This document shows positions 55,205 through 64,000 of a stretch of 64,000 nucleotides of DNA, in pieces. The position numbers and the translations under genes were made by a program. Every line of letters starts with the position of its first letter. Position 1 is the first letter of the stretch. The DNA is from Candidatus Binatia bacterium (GTDB taxonomy: Bacteria; Desulfobacterota; Binatia; HRBIN30; BPIQ01), in NCBI GenBank assembly GCA_026004195.1, contig BPIQ01000001.1, forward strand, positions 248,001 to 312,000. Reading direction: 5' to 3'. The notes under the pieces are model-generated. The model worked only from the letters and a program-made list of their open reading frames with translations, searched no databases and was not told where the DNA came from.

Positions 55205-55948
55205 ATGGAAATCCGAACGAGCCGCTTCGAGTTGCGCACCGAAGACGGGTCCATGCCCGTGTTCCGGGCCGAACCGCAGGAAGGCGGCCGGTGGCCGGCC
55301 GTCGTCGTCTTGATGGAGGCGTTCGGGCTCAACCGGCACATCGAGTCCGTGGCCGAACGGCTCGCCCGCGAGGGGTACGTGACGGCGGCTCCCGATCTCT
55401 ACTACCGGGAAGAGACGCGTTCGGCGGGTTACGACCAGCTCGATCGGGCCCTTGCGCTCATGGGGACTCTCGACGACGAGAAGGTCGTGCGCGATCTCGA
55501 GGCACTCGTTTCCTCTCTCGCGGGAGACCCGAAGGTAGACGGCGATCGCATCGGCGTCACGGGATTTTGCATGGGAGGCCGGATCGCGTTTCTCGTGGCC
55601 TGCCGGGATTCTCGGATCCGCGCGGCCGTTCCTTTCTACGGCGGAGGCATCACCGCTTCTCGTTCCGGAACGGGCAAGGCTCCGCTCGACTATGCCCCGG
55701 AACTCCGATCCCCGATGCTCCTTTTCTTCGGAGGTCGGGACCCCTTCATCCCGCTCGACGAGGTCGAGCGGATTCGAGCGAGGCTCTCCGAGCTCGGGAA
55801 AGACGCCGAGGTGGTCGTCTACCCCGATGCGCCGCACGGGTTTTTTTGCGACGACAGGAACACCTATCGGCCGGACGCCGCCGCGGACGCGTGGCGGCGT
55901 ATGCTCGAGTTCTTCGCGAAACACCTCGGGGCGCGGCCCGGGGGGTAA
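55205..55948 (+). CDS. Dienelactone hydrolase family protein
   Basis: 247 residues, alpha/beta-hydrolase fold. The nucleophile elbow is GVTGFCMGGRIAF, where cysteine rather than serine is typical of dienelactone hydrolases. FFGGRDPFIPLDEVERIRAR supplies the acid and APHGFFCDDRNTY the histidine. PAVVVLMEAFGLNRHIESVA and APDLYYREETRSAGYDQLDR are standard family segments. Such enzymes open cyclic or ester lactones in aromatic catabolism and related routes; the precise substrate is unknown. The ATG at 55205 follows AGGAGGAGA; the frame extends upstream without conserved residues. It diverges from an IclR regulator that may control it. Confidence 0.9.
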   Translation: MEIRTSRFELRTEDGSMPVFRAEPQEGGRWPAVVVLMEAFGLNRHIESVAERLAREGYVTAAPDLYYREETRSAGYDQLDRALALMGTLDDEKVVRDLEALVSSLAGDPKVDGDRIGVTGFCMGGRIAFLVACRDSRIRAAVPFYGGGITASRSGTGKAPLDYAPELRSPMLLFFGGRDPFIPLDEVERIRARLSELGKDAEVVVYPDAPHGFFCDDRNTYRPDAAADAWRRMLEFFAKHLGARPGG

Positions 55949-56018
55949 GGCACGCGTTTTCTCGGGCGCGGGACGATTCCGCCCACGGGCCCGCCGACCT
56001 CGCCTCCGGAGAAAAAGC

Positions 56019-56927
56019 ATGAAAGTCGTCCTTTTCGGCCAGGCAGCCTTCGCCGAGAAGGTGCTCGAGGGTCTCCTCGCGAGGGGTCACGACGTCCTCG
56101 CGGTCTACTGCCCGCCGGACCGAGAGGGCCGGGAGGATCCCCTGAAGAAAAAGGCGAGGGAGAAGGGGATCCCGGTCCGTCAGTACGCCTCGCTCAAACG
56201 TCCCGAAGTCGCCGAGGAGCTCCGAGCGACGGCGGCCGAGCTCGGCGTGCTCGCCTACGTGACACAGATCGTCCCGCGGGAGGTCTTCTCCGCGCCCAGG
56301 CTCGGCAGCATCTGTTTTCATCCTTCGTTGCTTCCGGCCTACCGCGGCGGCAGCGCCATTCCGTGGCAGATCATCAAGGGCGAGACCCGTACGGGAGTCA
56401 CCGTGTTCTGGGTGGACGAAGGCATCGACACGGGCCCGATCCTTCTCCAGAGGGAAGCGACGATCGATCCCGACGACACGGCCGGGACGCTCTACTACCG
56501 GAAGCTTTTCCCGCTCGGGGTGGAAGCCGTCCTCGATGCCGTGGATCTCGTCTCGCGCGGCGAGGCACCCAGGATTCCACAGGACGAGACGAAGGCGTCC
56601 TACGACCCCCTCTGCAGGGACGAGCACGCTCGTGTGGACTGGAACCGGAACGTGCGCGAGCTCTACGACCTCGTCCGGGGATGCGACCCGCAGCCGGGCG
56701 CGCACACGGAATGGAAGGGACGGAAGCTCCGTTTCTACGACGCGCGCCCCGTGGAGGGGACATTTCGTCCCGGCGTAGTCGAAGCTCTTTCTCCGGAGGG
56801 GATGGTCGTGGGGGCGCGGGGGGGAGGGCTTCGGTTCGGCCGGCTCCGTTGGGGCGAAGGCGAAAAAAAATCCGCGGCGGAAGTCGCCAGGGAGATCGGT
56901 CTCGAAGTCGGAAGCTCGCTCGCCTAG
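56019..56927 (+). CDS. Formyltransferase-family protein (Fmt / 10-formyl-THF hydrolase domain-like)
   Basis: 302 residues with the Fmt fold: MKVVLFGQAAFAEKVLEGLL, VLAYVTQIVPREVFSAPRLG, SICFHPSLLPAYRGGSAIPW and VFWVDEGIDTGPILLQREAT, followed by a C-terminal small domain (RKLRFYDARPVEGTFRPGVV). H101 and D137 occupy the catalytic His and Asp positions, but the Asn of methionyl-tRNA formyltransferase is Cys99. The GSAIPW and FWVDEGIDTG segments look more like the hydrolase domain of 10-formyltetrahydrofolate dehydrogenase or related formyl-transfer enzymes than like genuine Fmt. It uses or splits 10-formyl-THF (family knowledge); the acceptor is unknown. It follows the dienelactone hydrolase by 70 bases and converges on the carboxylase genes across a hairpin. 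Confidence 0.82.
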   Translation: MKVVLFGQAAFAEKVLEGLLARGHDVLAVYCPPDREGREDPLKKKAREKGIPVRQYASLKRPEVAEELRATAAELGVLAYVTQIVPREVFSAPRLGSICFHPSLLPAYRGGSAIPWQIIKGETRTGVTVFWVDEGIDTGPILLQREATIDPDDTAGTLYYRKLFPLGVEAVLDAVDLVSRGEAPRIPQDETKASYDPLCRDEHARVDWNRNVRELYDLVRGCDPQPGAHTEWKGRKLRFYDARPVEGTFRPGVVEALSPEGMVVGARGGGLRFGRLRWGEGEKKSAAEVAREIGLEVGSSLA

Positions 56928-56935
56928 GCGGCTTC

Positions 56936-56971
56936 GACGCCCCCGAGCGCGGCCGTCTCGGGCTCGGCGTC
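56936..56971. terminator. Hairpin between convergent formyltransferase and carboxylase genes
   Basis: GACGCC-CCCGAG (56936-56947) pairs with CTCGGG (56957-56962) and GGCGTC (56966-56971), a 12-base stem with one 3-base bulge and a 9-base loop. It fills the short gap between converging genes and could end transcription from both sides; no T-run. Confidence 0.5.
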
Positions 56972-57490
56972 CTACGCCTCGTCGTCCCGGGCCGAACCCG
57001 GCTCGCCCTCGTACTCCAGCACCACCAGCACCTCCCCGGCCTCGACCATGGCTCCTTCCCCGACTCGAACCTCCCGGACCACGCCGGGCGCTTCGGCGCA
57101 AAGCCTCGTCTCCATCTTCATGGCCTCGAGCGTGACCAGAGTCTCGCCCGCCAGGACGCGCTGGCCGGGCCTGACGGCCACGTGCGTCACCTTGCCGGGC
57201 ATCGGAGCGACGACGTGGGGGGAGGACCTCCGCGTGGTCGTGTCGTCCCGCCGGCCGGCGTCGAGGAAAAAGCGGTAGCTTTCCCCCCCTACGGACACGA
57301 AAAAGCCCCCGTCCGCGGGAACGACCACCGCGGAAAGAACCCTTTCGCCCGACCGGAACTGAAAACCCCGGGGTGCGTCGGCGACCTCGCACTCGAGCGT
57401 TCTCTCGTCCACAGCGGCCTCGACCCGGCGACCTTCTCGGCGCCAGCGTACCGTCCACACGCGGGAACCGGACCGAAGGTCGAGCTTCAC
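56972..57490 (-). CDS. Biotin carboxyl carrier subunit of acyl-CoA carboxylase
   Basis: 172 residues. The C-terminal half is a biotinyl domain with biotinylation site [20 protein letters not shown] (Lys125 in EAMKME) and the flanking [20 protein letters not shown] and [18 protein letters not shown]. The N-terminal ~80 residues ([35 protein letters not shown]) resemble the BT-like linker domain of acyl-CoA carboxylase alpha chains. It carries carboxybiotin between the biotin carboxylase and carboxyltransferase subunits encoded just upstream. In most methylcrotonyl-CoA carboxylases this domain is fused to the biotin carboxylase; here it is a separate gene whose GTG overlaps the biotin carboxylase stop (GTGA). 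Confidence 0.9.
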   Translation of the reverse strand: MKLDLRSGSRVWTVRWRREGRRVEAAVDERTLECEVADAPRGFQFRSGERVLSAVVVPADGGFFVSVGGESYRFFLDAGRRDDTTTRRSSPHVVAPMPGKVTHVAVRPGQRVLAGETLVTLEAMKMETRLCAEAPGVVREVRVGEGAMVEAGEVLVVLEYEGEPGSARDDEA

Positions 57491-58998
57491 GTCCGACTCC
57501 CCTCGCCGAGGCGCCAGCGGCCCAGCGTGACCCAGGGGGACGGGGCTTCTTGCCGGACGAGACCTTCTCGTGCCGGAGCGGCCTTTTTCGCCGCCTCGAG
57601 GGCGGCCGCTACCAGCGCGATCTCGAGGTAACGCTCGCGCGGCGTCCATCCGGAGAAATGTTCCTCGAGAAAATGCGTGTGCGTCTTGCCGGAGGCGAAC
57701 GCCGGGTGGCGGACCAGGTCCCGGAGGAGCGGAAGGCAGGTGGGGAAGCCGAGGATCGCGTACTCGTCGAGCGCGCGCTCCATCCGCTTCCGCGCGGTCT
57801 CGCGGTCGGCTCCCCAGGTACAGAGTTTCGAGAGGAGGGCGTCGTAATGAGGCGGGACTTCGTAGTCCTCTTCGATGCCCGAGTCGAGTCGGACTCCGGG
57901 CCCCTGCGGTTCGCGGAGCCAGAGAACGCGTCCCGGGGAGGGGAGGAAATCGCGTGTGGGGTCCTCCGCGTAAATGCGGCACTCCATCGCGTGCCCCCGA
58001 AAGACGACGTCCTTCTGGCGGAACGGAAGGGGCTCGCCGGACGCGATGGCGAACTGCGCCTGCACCAGGTCGATCCCCGCGACGAGCTCCGTGACGGGAT
58101 GCTCGACCTGGAGCCGGGTGTTCATCTCGAGGAAGTAGAACTCGCCCCGCTCGTCGACGAGGAACTCCACGGTACCCGCGTTCCGGTAGCCCACGGCGCG
58201 GGCGATCGAGATCGCCGCCTCCACCAGCCGAGCACGCAGACGGGTGTCGACGCCCGGGGAAGGACTCTCTTCGACGATTTTCTGGTGTCGCCTCTGGATC
58301 GAGCACTCGCGCTCTCCCAGGTGGATCGTCGTGCCTCGGTCGTCCGCGAGGATCTGGACTTCCACGTGGCGGGGCCTGGGCAGGTACTTCTCCACGAAAA
58401 GACGATCGTCGCCGAAAGCCGATTCGGCCTCCCGCCTGGCTCCGGCCAGCGCCTCGGGCAGTTCGGCTTCGTTGCGAACGACGCGCATGCCCTTTCCGCC
58501 TCCTCCCGCGGCCGCTTTGACGAGGACGGGGTAGCCGAGCGGGCGCACCGCCCGCACCGCCTCGTCGGGGTGGGCGGGCAGTTCTTCGACCGCCGGGACG
58601 ACGGGTACGCCGGAACGCTCGGCGAGGCTCCGGGCGGCTGTCTTGTCCCCCATTCGCGCGATGGCCTCCGGCGGCGGGCCGATCCAGACGAGCCCTGCGC
58701 GTTCGACCGCGGCCGCGAACTCGGCGTTTTCCGCGAGAAACCCGTAGCCCGGATGAACGGCCTGCGCTCCGGACTTCCTGGCTGCGTCCACGAGCGCGTC
58801 GATCCGCAGATAGCTTTCGGTGCTCGGGGCCGGGCCGATCGGGACGGCGGCATCCGCCGCCCGGACGTGGGGTGCCGTGGCGTCGGCTTCGGAGTAGACG
58901 GCGACGCTCCGCAAGCCCGCCTCGCGACAGGCGCGAGCGATACGGACGGCGATCTCGCCCCGGTTCGCGATCAGCACGGAATCGAACGGTGTCTTCAC
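57487..58998 (-). CDS. Biotin carboxylase subunit of acyl-CoA carboxylase
   Basis: 503 residues. [43 protein letters not shown]-grasp [38 protein letters not shown] and [20 protein letters not shown] define the biotin carboxylase domain of acetyl-, propionyl- and methylcrotonyl-CoA carboxylases. It carboxylates biotin with ATP and bicarbonate. The GTG at 58998 is supported by GGAG eight bases upstream and by the start of conserved sequence. The frame remains open upstream through the carboxyltransferase gene because of a frameshift there. Its last four bases overlap the carrier gene. The C-terminal residues 450-503 include a short helical region replacing the fused carrier domain. Confidence 0.92.
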   Translation of the reverse strand: MKTPFDSVLIANRGEIAVRIARACREAGLRSVAVYSEADATAPHVRAADAAVPIGPAPSTESYLRIDALVDAARKSGAQAVHPGYGFLAENAEFAAAVERAGLVWIGPPPEAIARMGDKTAARSLAERSGVPVVPAVEELPAHPDEAVRAVRPLGYPVLVKAAAGGGGKGMRVVRNEAELPEALAGARREAESAFGDDRLFVEKYLPRPRHVEVQILADDRGTTIHLGERECSIQRRHQKIVEESPSPGVDTRLRARLVEAAISIARAVGYRNAGTVEFLVDERGEFYFLEMNTRLQVEHPVTELVAGIDLVQAQFAIASGEPLPFRQKDVVFRGHAMECRIYAEDPTRDFLPSPGRVLWLREPQGPGVRLDSGIEEDYEVPPHYDALLSKLCTWGADRETARKRMERALDEYAILGFPTCLPLLRDLVRHPAFASGKTHTHFLEEHFSGWTPRERYLEIALVAAALEAAKKAAPAREGLVRQEAPSPWVTLGRWRLGEGSRT

Positions 58999-59009
58999 GG
59001 AAAGGACTC

Positions 59010-60615
59010 CTACATCCGGAACACCCCGGGTTTCCAATCGGGGATCGGCGCGTGCCGGGCCAGAGCCAGTCCCAGGCCCAGCACGTCGCGCGTCTCGAGA
59101 GGGTCGAGGATCCCGTCGTCCCAGAGACGGGCCGTGGAGTAGTAAGGATTCCCCTCGCGTTCGTACTTCTCGAGGATCGGTGCGACGAAGGCTTCGCGCT
59201 CTTCCGGACCGAGCGAGCGCCCCTGTGCTTCGAGCTGTTGGAGTTTGACGGTGAGCAGCGTCCGGGCCGCTTGCTCGCCCCCCATGACGCTGATCCTCGC
59301 GTTGGGCCAGAGGAAGAGGAGCCTCGGGCCGTAGGCGCGACCGCACATCCCGTAGTTCCCGGCTCCGTGGGACGCTCCGACGATGACGGTGAACTTGGGG
59401 ACGGGACTCGTGGCGACGGCGTGGACCATTTTCGCCCCGTCCTTGGCGATCCCGCCGTGTTCGTACTGCTTGCCGACGATGAAACCGGTGATGTTCTGCA
59501 GGAACACGAGCGGGACTTTCCTCTGCGAGCAGAGTTCGATGAAGTGGGTGCCTTTGAGCGAGGATTCGGAAAAGAGTACTCCGTTGTTGGCCACGATGCC
59601 GACGAGGTAGCCGTGGATCCGGGCGAACCCGGTCACGAGCGTCGGCCCGTACAGCGCCTTGAACTCGTGGAAGCGGCTGCCGTCGACGATCCGGGCGATG
59701 ACTTCGCGGATGTCGTAGGGCTTCCGGGGGTCGCGGGGCACGATCCCGTAGAGCTCCTCCGGGTCGTAGTACGGGGGCTCGGGACTCTCGGCACGATAGT
59801 GCTCGGCCTCGGGGGGGAGGTTCCCGAAGATGGCCCGGGTCAACGACAAGGCGTGGTGATCGTCCTCCGCGAGGTAGTCCGAGACCCCCGAGATTCGCGT
59901 GTGCACCTCGCCTCCGCCGAGTTCCTCGGCCGTGACCTCCTCGCCCGTGGCCGCCTTCACCAGCGGGGGACCCCCGAGGAAGATCGTCCCGCGCCCTCGC
60001 ACGATCACGTTCTCGTCGCACATGGCGGGCACGTAGGCGCCCCCCGGCGGTGCAGGATCCCAGGACGACGGCGATCTGTGCGATCCCCGCCGCCGAAAGA
60101 CGCGCCTGGTTGTAGAAAATCCGGCCGAAGTGATCCCGGTCGGGGAAAATCTCGGCCTGGAGCGGGAGAAAGGCTCCGCCGGAGTCGACCAGGTAGACGC
60201 ACGGTAGGCGGTTCTCGAGCGCGATCTCCTGGGCCCGGAGGTGTTTTTTCACCGTCATCGGGTAGTACGTTCCCCCCTTGACCGTGGCGTCGTTCGCTAC
60301 CACCACGGCTTCCCGGCCTTCGATCCGGCCGACCCCGGTCACGATCCCGGCGCAGGGCGCCTCGTCTCCGTACATTCCGTAGGCCGCGAGCGGAGAAAGC
60401 TCGAGGAAGGGCGTGTCGGGGTCGAGGAGTTCCTCGATCCGCTGCCGGACGAGAAGCTTGCCCCTCTCGAGATGCCGGCGCCGCGCTTCCTCGGGCCCCC
60501 CTTGCCGCACCCGTGCGAGCCTGTCCCGGAGTTCGCCGACCAGCCGTTTCATCGATTCCGCGTTCTCGCGGAATTCGTCGCTGCTCGTCCGAACTCGCGA
60601 CTCCAGCCGACGCAT
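59010..60615 (-). pseudogene. Carboxyltransferase (beta) subunit of acyl-CoA carboxylase, split by a frameshift
   Basis: Read with one base removed, the product is about 534 residues, the size of methylcrotonyl-CoA carboxylase beta. It starts [20 protein letters not shown]; conserved CT segments include [40 protein letters not shown] and [20 protein letters not shown]. After [10 protein letters not shown] the reading frame breaks at a run of six C at 60040-60045 (plus strand). One base fewer restores [60 protein letters not shown] and the [20 protein letters not shown] loop to the stop at 59010. The un-shifted 5' frame runs on, without a stop, into the biotin carboxylase gene. A homopolymer error is the simplest cause; a real mutation would inactivate the enzyme. 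The C-terminal piece could start alone at 60032. Confidence 0.82.
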
Positions 60616-60664
60616 GGCGCCACTGATACGGGCCGCTCCCGGCGATGTCAAAGTCGCGCCTGCT

Positions 60665-61924
60665 TCACCAGCGGACGATGGCTCCCTGTTCTTCGAGCTT
60701 CGACTGGAGCCGCGGGACCGGAAGGTCCGCGGCGTCGACTCCGGTCCGAACGGCGAGTGCCGCAGCCGTCCCTGCGGCTTCCCCTGTCGCCATGCACGCG
60801 GGGATCTCCTTGGTGGCGTGGTGGACCCGGTGGTCCACCGAGATACATCTGCCCGCGACCAGAAGGTTCGAGAATTCGCGGGGCAGGAGGCACCGGTAGG
60901 GGATGGAGTAGCGCATACCGTATTTCGTCCAGTTCCCCGTGACGGCGACGCTGTCGGGAAAGAGCACGTCCGCCTCGTCTCGTCGCAGTACGTGGACACC
61001 CACGAGGCGCCGGCTTTCCGTGATCCCGAGCTGGGTCGCGATGTCGCAGAGGTGCGCGCGGCGGAAGCGGGGGTTCTCCCTGCGCAGTCGCGCGACTTCT
61101 TCCATCACCTTGCGCCGGCACTCGATCTCCGCCCGCGTGAGGTCGACGGGGTCCGTGGCGTCGATTTTCGCGACGCTTTCCGTCGCTCCCCACGGAAAGA
61201 GAGCCTGACCCGGGTTCACGGTCCGGAACATCCAGCCGCCTCGGGCGATTTCCGTCTCGAGATCCTCGATTCCTCCCATGCGGAACCAGAGCCAGGGGAG
61301 AACCCGTTCCTTCTCGTGCGCCACGCCGGCCGACGCGAAGAGATCCCCGTCGCCCGTGGCGTCCACGACGACGCGCGCGAGGACCGCGAAGCGACCCGAC
61401 TTCCCCTGGAAGACGGCCCCGCGGACCCGCGTCCCCTCGCGGAGCAGCTCGCACGCCCACGCGTGGAGGAGCAGCTCCACACCGCTCTCGCAGGCCATCT
61501 CCGCCAGGACGAACCGGAGTTCTTCGGGGTCGTAGGCGACGGAGTAGCGCACGCGGTGGGGCCCCTTGCCCCAGACGAGCCCCCACTGGCGGTAGTGTTC
61601 GATCCGGACGGGATCCGGGCTGCCCCATTCCTGCTCGGGCGGAAAAAAGGCGGCTCCCCGGCCGGCGAGCCTCTGCGTGACCTCCTCGCAGATTCCCCGC
61701 ACCACCTGCCGGCCTTCCCCGTCGTCGAGGGTAAGGAAGAGGACGATGAGGCCCCCGGTCGCGAGCCCGCCGAGGGAACCGTACCGCTCGACCAGCATCG
61801 TGTGGACGCCGTTTCGAGCGGCCGCCACGGCGGCCGCCACACCCGCGCTCCCGCCGCCGACCACGAGGACGTCCGTGCGGCGGAGGACGGGAGTGCGTCT
61901 AGCGGGCTCGTCGACGAATTCCAT
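60665..61924 (-). CDS. FAD-dependent oxidoreductase
   Basis: 419 residues of the FAD_oxidored/GG-reductase-like family. The dinucleotide fold [20 protein letters not shown] with GGGSAG at 23-28 is followed by VERYGSLGG (the FAD-contact 'RxxSLGG' style motif), then [20 protein letters not shown] and the C-terminal [20 protein letters not shown]-like segment, here [20 protein letters not shown], with [20 protein letters not shown]. Related proteins oxidise or reduce small organic substrates, sometimes coupled to quinone pools; the substrate here is unknown. The ATG at 61924 overlaps the MFS stop by 26 bases. It lies 50 bases upstream of the carboxyltransferase gene on the same strand and may belong to the same transcript. 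Confidence 0.87.
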   Translation of the reverse strand: MEFVDEPARRTPVLRRTDVLVVGGGSAGVAAAVAAARNGVHTMLVERYGSLGGLATGGLIVLFLTLDDGEGRQVVRGICEEVTQRLAGRGAAFFPPEQEWGSPDPVRIEHYRQWGLVWGKGPHRVRYSVAYDPEELRFVLAEMACESGVELLLHAWACELLREGTRVRGAVFQGKSGRFAVLARVVVDATGDGDLFASAGVAHEKERVLPWLWFRMGGIEDLETEIARGGWMFRTVNPGQALFPWGATESVAKIDATDPVDLTRAEIECRRKVMEEVARLRRENPRFRRAHLCDIATQLGITESRRLVGVHVLRRDEADVLFPDSVAVTGNWTKYGMRYSIPYRCLLPREFSNLLVAGRCISVDHRVHHATKEIPACMATGEAAGTAAALAVRTGVDAADLPVPRLQSKLEEQGAIVRW

Positions 61925-63623
61925 CCACGGTCTTTCTCTCGTCGCCGAGCGTCTCTTCCAGCTCGGCCCCTCGGGTTTCCGGAAGCAGGAAAAGGAGCGG
62001 CATGCAAGCGACCTGCAGGACCGAGAGGAGAGGGACGACCACGGGAAGTCCGCCGAGGCGCTCCGTGAGCAACCCCACGAGCGCGAGGCCTCCCATGGCA
62101 CCCAGGATTCCGGCGCTCGTGATCCAGGCTTTCGCCGTCGCGCGGAGCTCGGTCGGAAAAAGCTCGGTGGAAAGCGCGTTGACGGCTATGGAAACGCCCG
62201 CTTCGGTGAACACGAGCAGGGCGAAGGACGGCAGGAGAATCCCGCCCCGGTAGTAGAGCCAGACGGCCAGGACGGCCCCGATCGTCGCCACGGCACCCGT
62301 CCAGCGGCGCCCCCAGCTGTCGGCGAGCTTCCCGAAGACGAACCATCCCCCGAGACCCAGTCCACCCCCTGTGATCATCATCGTGCTCACCTGCGCGGGG
62401 GTCCACCCGTGGGCCATCGTGGCGTGGTACGACGCGAAGCCGAAGGCGGCACCCGCCACGAGCGTGGCGGAGGCGGGAACGAGGCTCAGGACGAGAAAAC
62501 GGGTGCGGAACCGGAGCCCGAGAAGTGCCGAGATGGAGGAGCGAAACGAGGGTTCCCGCGCCTGCACGTTCTGCCAGCGTCCGGTCTCGGGCAGGCGGCT
62601 CCGGAAGTACGCGACCAGAAGGAGGGGGAGAAGGCCCACGAAGTAGAGACCTCGCCAGCCCAGGGCCGAATTCTGGAAGAGGGGGAACAGGATGGCCGCC
62701 ACGCCCGCTCCGAGCGCGGCGAAGGCCCCGAGTGCGCCCTGTCCGCGGGCTCGGAGCTCGGCCGGGAACTCCTCGGCGATCACGACCTGGGCGAGAGCGA
62801 GCTCGGCCGTGAGGAAAATCGTGGCGACGATCTGGCAGACGACGAAGGTCCCGAGATCCCGCGAGAGACCCGTGGCTGCCGTGGCCAGCGTGTAGGCGAG
62901 AATCGTGAGGAGAAGGACACGGCGCCGTCCGAAACGGTCGGCCAGGCGCCCGGGAACGAGGGAAAGAAGAGCCCCCATCCGAATCGCCGAAAGGGCGAAG
63001 CCGAGCTCGGCTTCTTCGGCGCCGAGATCCTTGCCGATGTAAGGTAAGGCCAGGGAAACGATGAAACGGTCGTAGCCTTCGAAGAGCGTCGCGGCTCCGA
63101 GCAGGAGAAGGAGCACCCGGTGCCGGCGTTCGAGCTGGCCGTGGAACGAGGACTTCGTGCTTTCGGCCGGGAGGCGGTGGGAGACCAGGAGCAGGAGAAA
63201 AAGTCCGCCGTGGAGGGCGAGCGTCGCGGTGCTCCGGAGCTTCCAGGCACGGATCCATTCCGAGGTGTCGGCGACCGCGGCCGGGGCCGCGAGCGCGGGA
63301 GTCGCGGGCAAGGTCTGCTGGAGAAGGGAGGTTCCGAAGAGAATTCCGAGAGCCAGCACCCGGAGGCGGCCCCGGGGCGAGGTCGCGCCGTCGCGCAGGA
63401 GAAGGAGCACGAGGCCCACCGCCGCCGTCGCTCCGAGCGAGACGAGGGTCGCTTCTTCGTACGATCGGAACGACGAGAGGACCTCCGCGGCGGCCGCGGG
63501 CTCCCGCGAGACCAGCGGCGCGATCCCGCGCTCGAACCAGAGACGGAAAAAGCTTCCGGCCCCGACAAGACAGGCGGCGAGTCCCGTCGGCAGGGCGTCG
63601 GGAAGGAGGTGACGACCCGTCAT
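61899..63623 (-). CDS. MFS transporter with an extra N-terminal membrane region
   Basis: 574 residues. Residues about 170-574 are an MFS/sugar-or-aromatic-acid symporter-like transporter: YDRFIVSLALPYIGKDLGAE, VPGRLADRFGRRRVLLLTIL (the A-loop GxxADRxGRR motif), EEFPAELRARGQGALGAFAA and STELFPTELRATAKAWITSA. Ahead of it, residues 1-165 hold about four more hydrophobic segments (GLAACLVGAGSFFRLWFERG, LVSLGATAAVGLVLLLLRDG, LRVLALGILFGTSLLQQTLP, TLALHGGLFLLLLVSHRLPA) that resemble a DUF4149/TMEM205-like domain, an unusual combination. The ATG at 63623 overlaps the oligoendopeptidase stop (ATGA), and its 3' end overlaps the oxidoreductase gene. The transported compound cannot be read from sequence; the neighbouring carboxylase genes suggest an organic acid. 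Confidence 0.85.
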   Translation of the reverse strand: MTGRHLLPDALPTGLAACLVGAGSFFRLWFERGIAPLVSREPAAAAEVLSSFRSYEEATLVSLGATAAVGLVLLLLRDGATSPRGRLRVLALGILFGTSLLQQTLPATPALAAPAAVADTSEWIRAWKLRSTATLALHGGLFLLLLVSHRLPAESTKSSFHGQLERRHRVLLLLLGAATLFEGYDRFIVSLALPYIGKDLGAEEAELGFALSAIRMGALLSLVPGRLADRFGRRRVLLLTILAYTLATAATGLSRDLGTFVVCQIVATIFLTAELALAQVVIAEEFPAELRARGQGALGAFAALGAGVAAILFPLFQNSALGWRGLYFVGLLPLLLVAYFRSRLPETGRWQNVQAREPSFRSSISALLGLRFRTRFLVLSLVPASATLVAGAAFGFASYHATMAHGWTPAQVSTMMITGGGLGLGGWFVFGKLADSWGRRWTGAVATIGAVLAVWLYYRGGILLPSFALLVFTEAGVSIAVNALSTELFPTELRATAKAWITSAGILGAMGGLALVGLLTERLGGLPVVVPLLSVLQVACMPLLFLLPETRGAELEETLGDERKTVDGIRRRAR

Positions 63624-64000
63624 GAAAGAGACCCGTGCCCGTTCGGCTCCCGACTTCTTTTCGCTCGCTCCCGGACCTCCTGGCCGAGTCGCTCGAGAAC
63701 CCGCATCCCCCGCCGCCAGAACTCCGGGTCGTCGAGCTCGATCCCGAAAGGCCGAAGGAGCTCCGACGGACGGGCCGACCCACCGGCCCGCAAGAGGTCG
63801 AGGTAACGGTCGACGAAGCGGCGCCCCTCTTCGCGGTAGAGCTCGAAAAGCGCGAGCGCGAGAAGCTCCCCGAAAGGGTAGGCGTAGCAGTAGAAGGGTG
63901 CGTGTACGAAATGCGGGATGTAGGCCCACCACCAGCGGTAGGAATCGCCGAGTTCGACCGAGGTGCCGTAGAGCCACGCGTTGCTCTCGAGCCAGAGTTC
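63620..64000 (-). CDS. pepF: Oligoendopeptidase F C-terminal part (cut by window edge)
   Basis: The last 126 residues of an M3-family metallopeptidase, reading in from the right edge. The visible part WWWAYIPHFVHAPFYCYAYP, then FGELLALALFELYREEG, plus FVDRYLDLLRAGGSARPSEL and LRPFGIELDDPEFWRRGM match the C-terminal helical region of oligoendopeptidase F (HxPFYxYxYxFG..LALALY pattern). The zinc site HExxH lies outside the window. The tail ends EREPNGHGSLS-like residues and TGA at 63622-63620, which overlaps the MFS ATG. It degrades oligopeptides inside the cell (family knowledge). Confidence 0.85.
   Translation of the reverse strand, partial: ELWLESNAWLYGTSVELGDSYRWWWAYIPHFVHAPFYCYAYPFGELLALALFELYREEGRRFVDRYLDLLRAGGSARPSELLRPFGIELDDPEFWRRGMRVLERLGQEVRERAKRSREPNGHGSLS

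Noticed and set aside
55000-55341. Upstream extension of the IclR gene to 55341
   Set aside because: Lacks conserved residues and overlaps the promoter and the divergent hydrolase start; the GTG at 54999 has AGGAG upstream.
57487-60999. A single 1170-codon minus-strand protein joining carboxyltransferase N-terminus to biotin carboxylase
   Set aside because: The middle section is out of frame relative to conserved carboxyltransferase sequence; it arises from the frameshift at 60040-60045.

Overview
The window is a visibly GC-rich, tightly packed bacterial chromosome segment with frequent GTG starts and many 4-base ATGA/GTGA gene overlaps. It holds 46 protein genes (two cut by the window ends, one split by a frameshift) and one tRNA, with no gap above 300 bases. 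An MlaF-type ATPase, lipoprotein signals, minor type IV pilins and a SurA-like/DsbA-like protein indicate a Gram-negative cell envelope. Acyl-CoA dehydrogenases, electron-transfer flavoprotein, an acyl-CoA carboxylase and a compact alpha-glucan phosphorylase fit a deltaproteobacterial-type lineage (Myxococcota, Desulfobacterota or Binatota-like); I cannot assign it further from sequence alone. No insertion sequence, integrase, phage gene or CRISPR array was seen.

Layout. 1-1874 (minus): ATP-grasp alpha-L-glutamate-ligase-like gene (partial) with its usual partner, a membrane protein carrying an inactive transglutaminase. 2103-8441 (plus): otsA with a degenerate phosphatase domain, overlapping a glucan phosphorylase, then a small lipoprotein, an aldo/keto reductase and a patatin. 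8645-16994 (plus): DUF4185-like lipoprotein; a glutaredoxin / A-type / rhodanese fusion with BolA; a SurA-like/DsbA-like protein; a metallo-beta-lactamase-fold protein; a MaoC hydratase; glnE. 17092-19726: divergent tungstate ABC transporter (tupBC minus, tupA plus). 19330-22971 (minus): beta-helix protein, MlaF-like ATPase, tRNA-Arg(TCG), cysS. 23172-25633: MFS transporter and a DHH phosphoesterase.

25732-43438 (plus) is the centrepiece: one probable operon glgE - treS/maltokinase - treZ - glgX(treX) - glgB - malQ - diadenylate cyclase/YbbR - treY. It encodes the trehalose -> maltose -> maltose-1-phosphate -> alpha-glucan route (TreS, Mak, GlgE, GlgB), the reverse glucan -> trehalose route (GlgX, TreY, TreZ) and 4-alpha-glucanotransferase. 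A membrane c-di-AMP synthase is translationally coupled between malQ and treY, and a DHH/DHHA1 phosphoesterase, a family that includes c-di-AMP/pApA hydrolases, diverges from the operon head. No glgC or glgA is present in the window. A second-messenger-controlled trehalose/glycogen module is the most interesting hypothesis here.

43511-46473 (minus): minor pilin operon (FimT/GspH, PilV, PilW, PilX-like, small secreted protein). 46635-50982 (minus): two acyl-CoA dehydrogenases and acetyl-CoA synthetase. 51119-52351 (plus): MFS transporter. 52329-54999 (minus): IclR regulator, etfB, etfA. 55205-56927 (plus): dienelactone hydrolase and a formyltransferase. 56972-60615 (minus): biotin-dependent acyl-CoA carboxylase of methylcrotonyl-CoA type, whose carboxyltransferase gene is broken by one extra base in a C6 run. 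60665-64000 (minus): FAD oxidoreductase, an MFS transporter with an extra N-terminal membrane region, and the 3' end of an oligoendopeptidase F gene.
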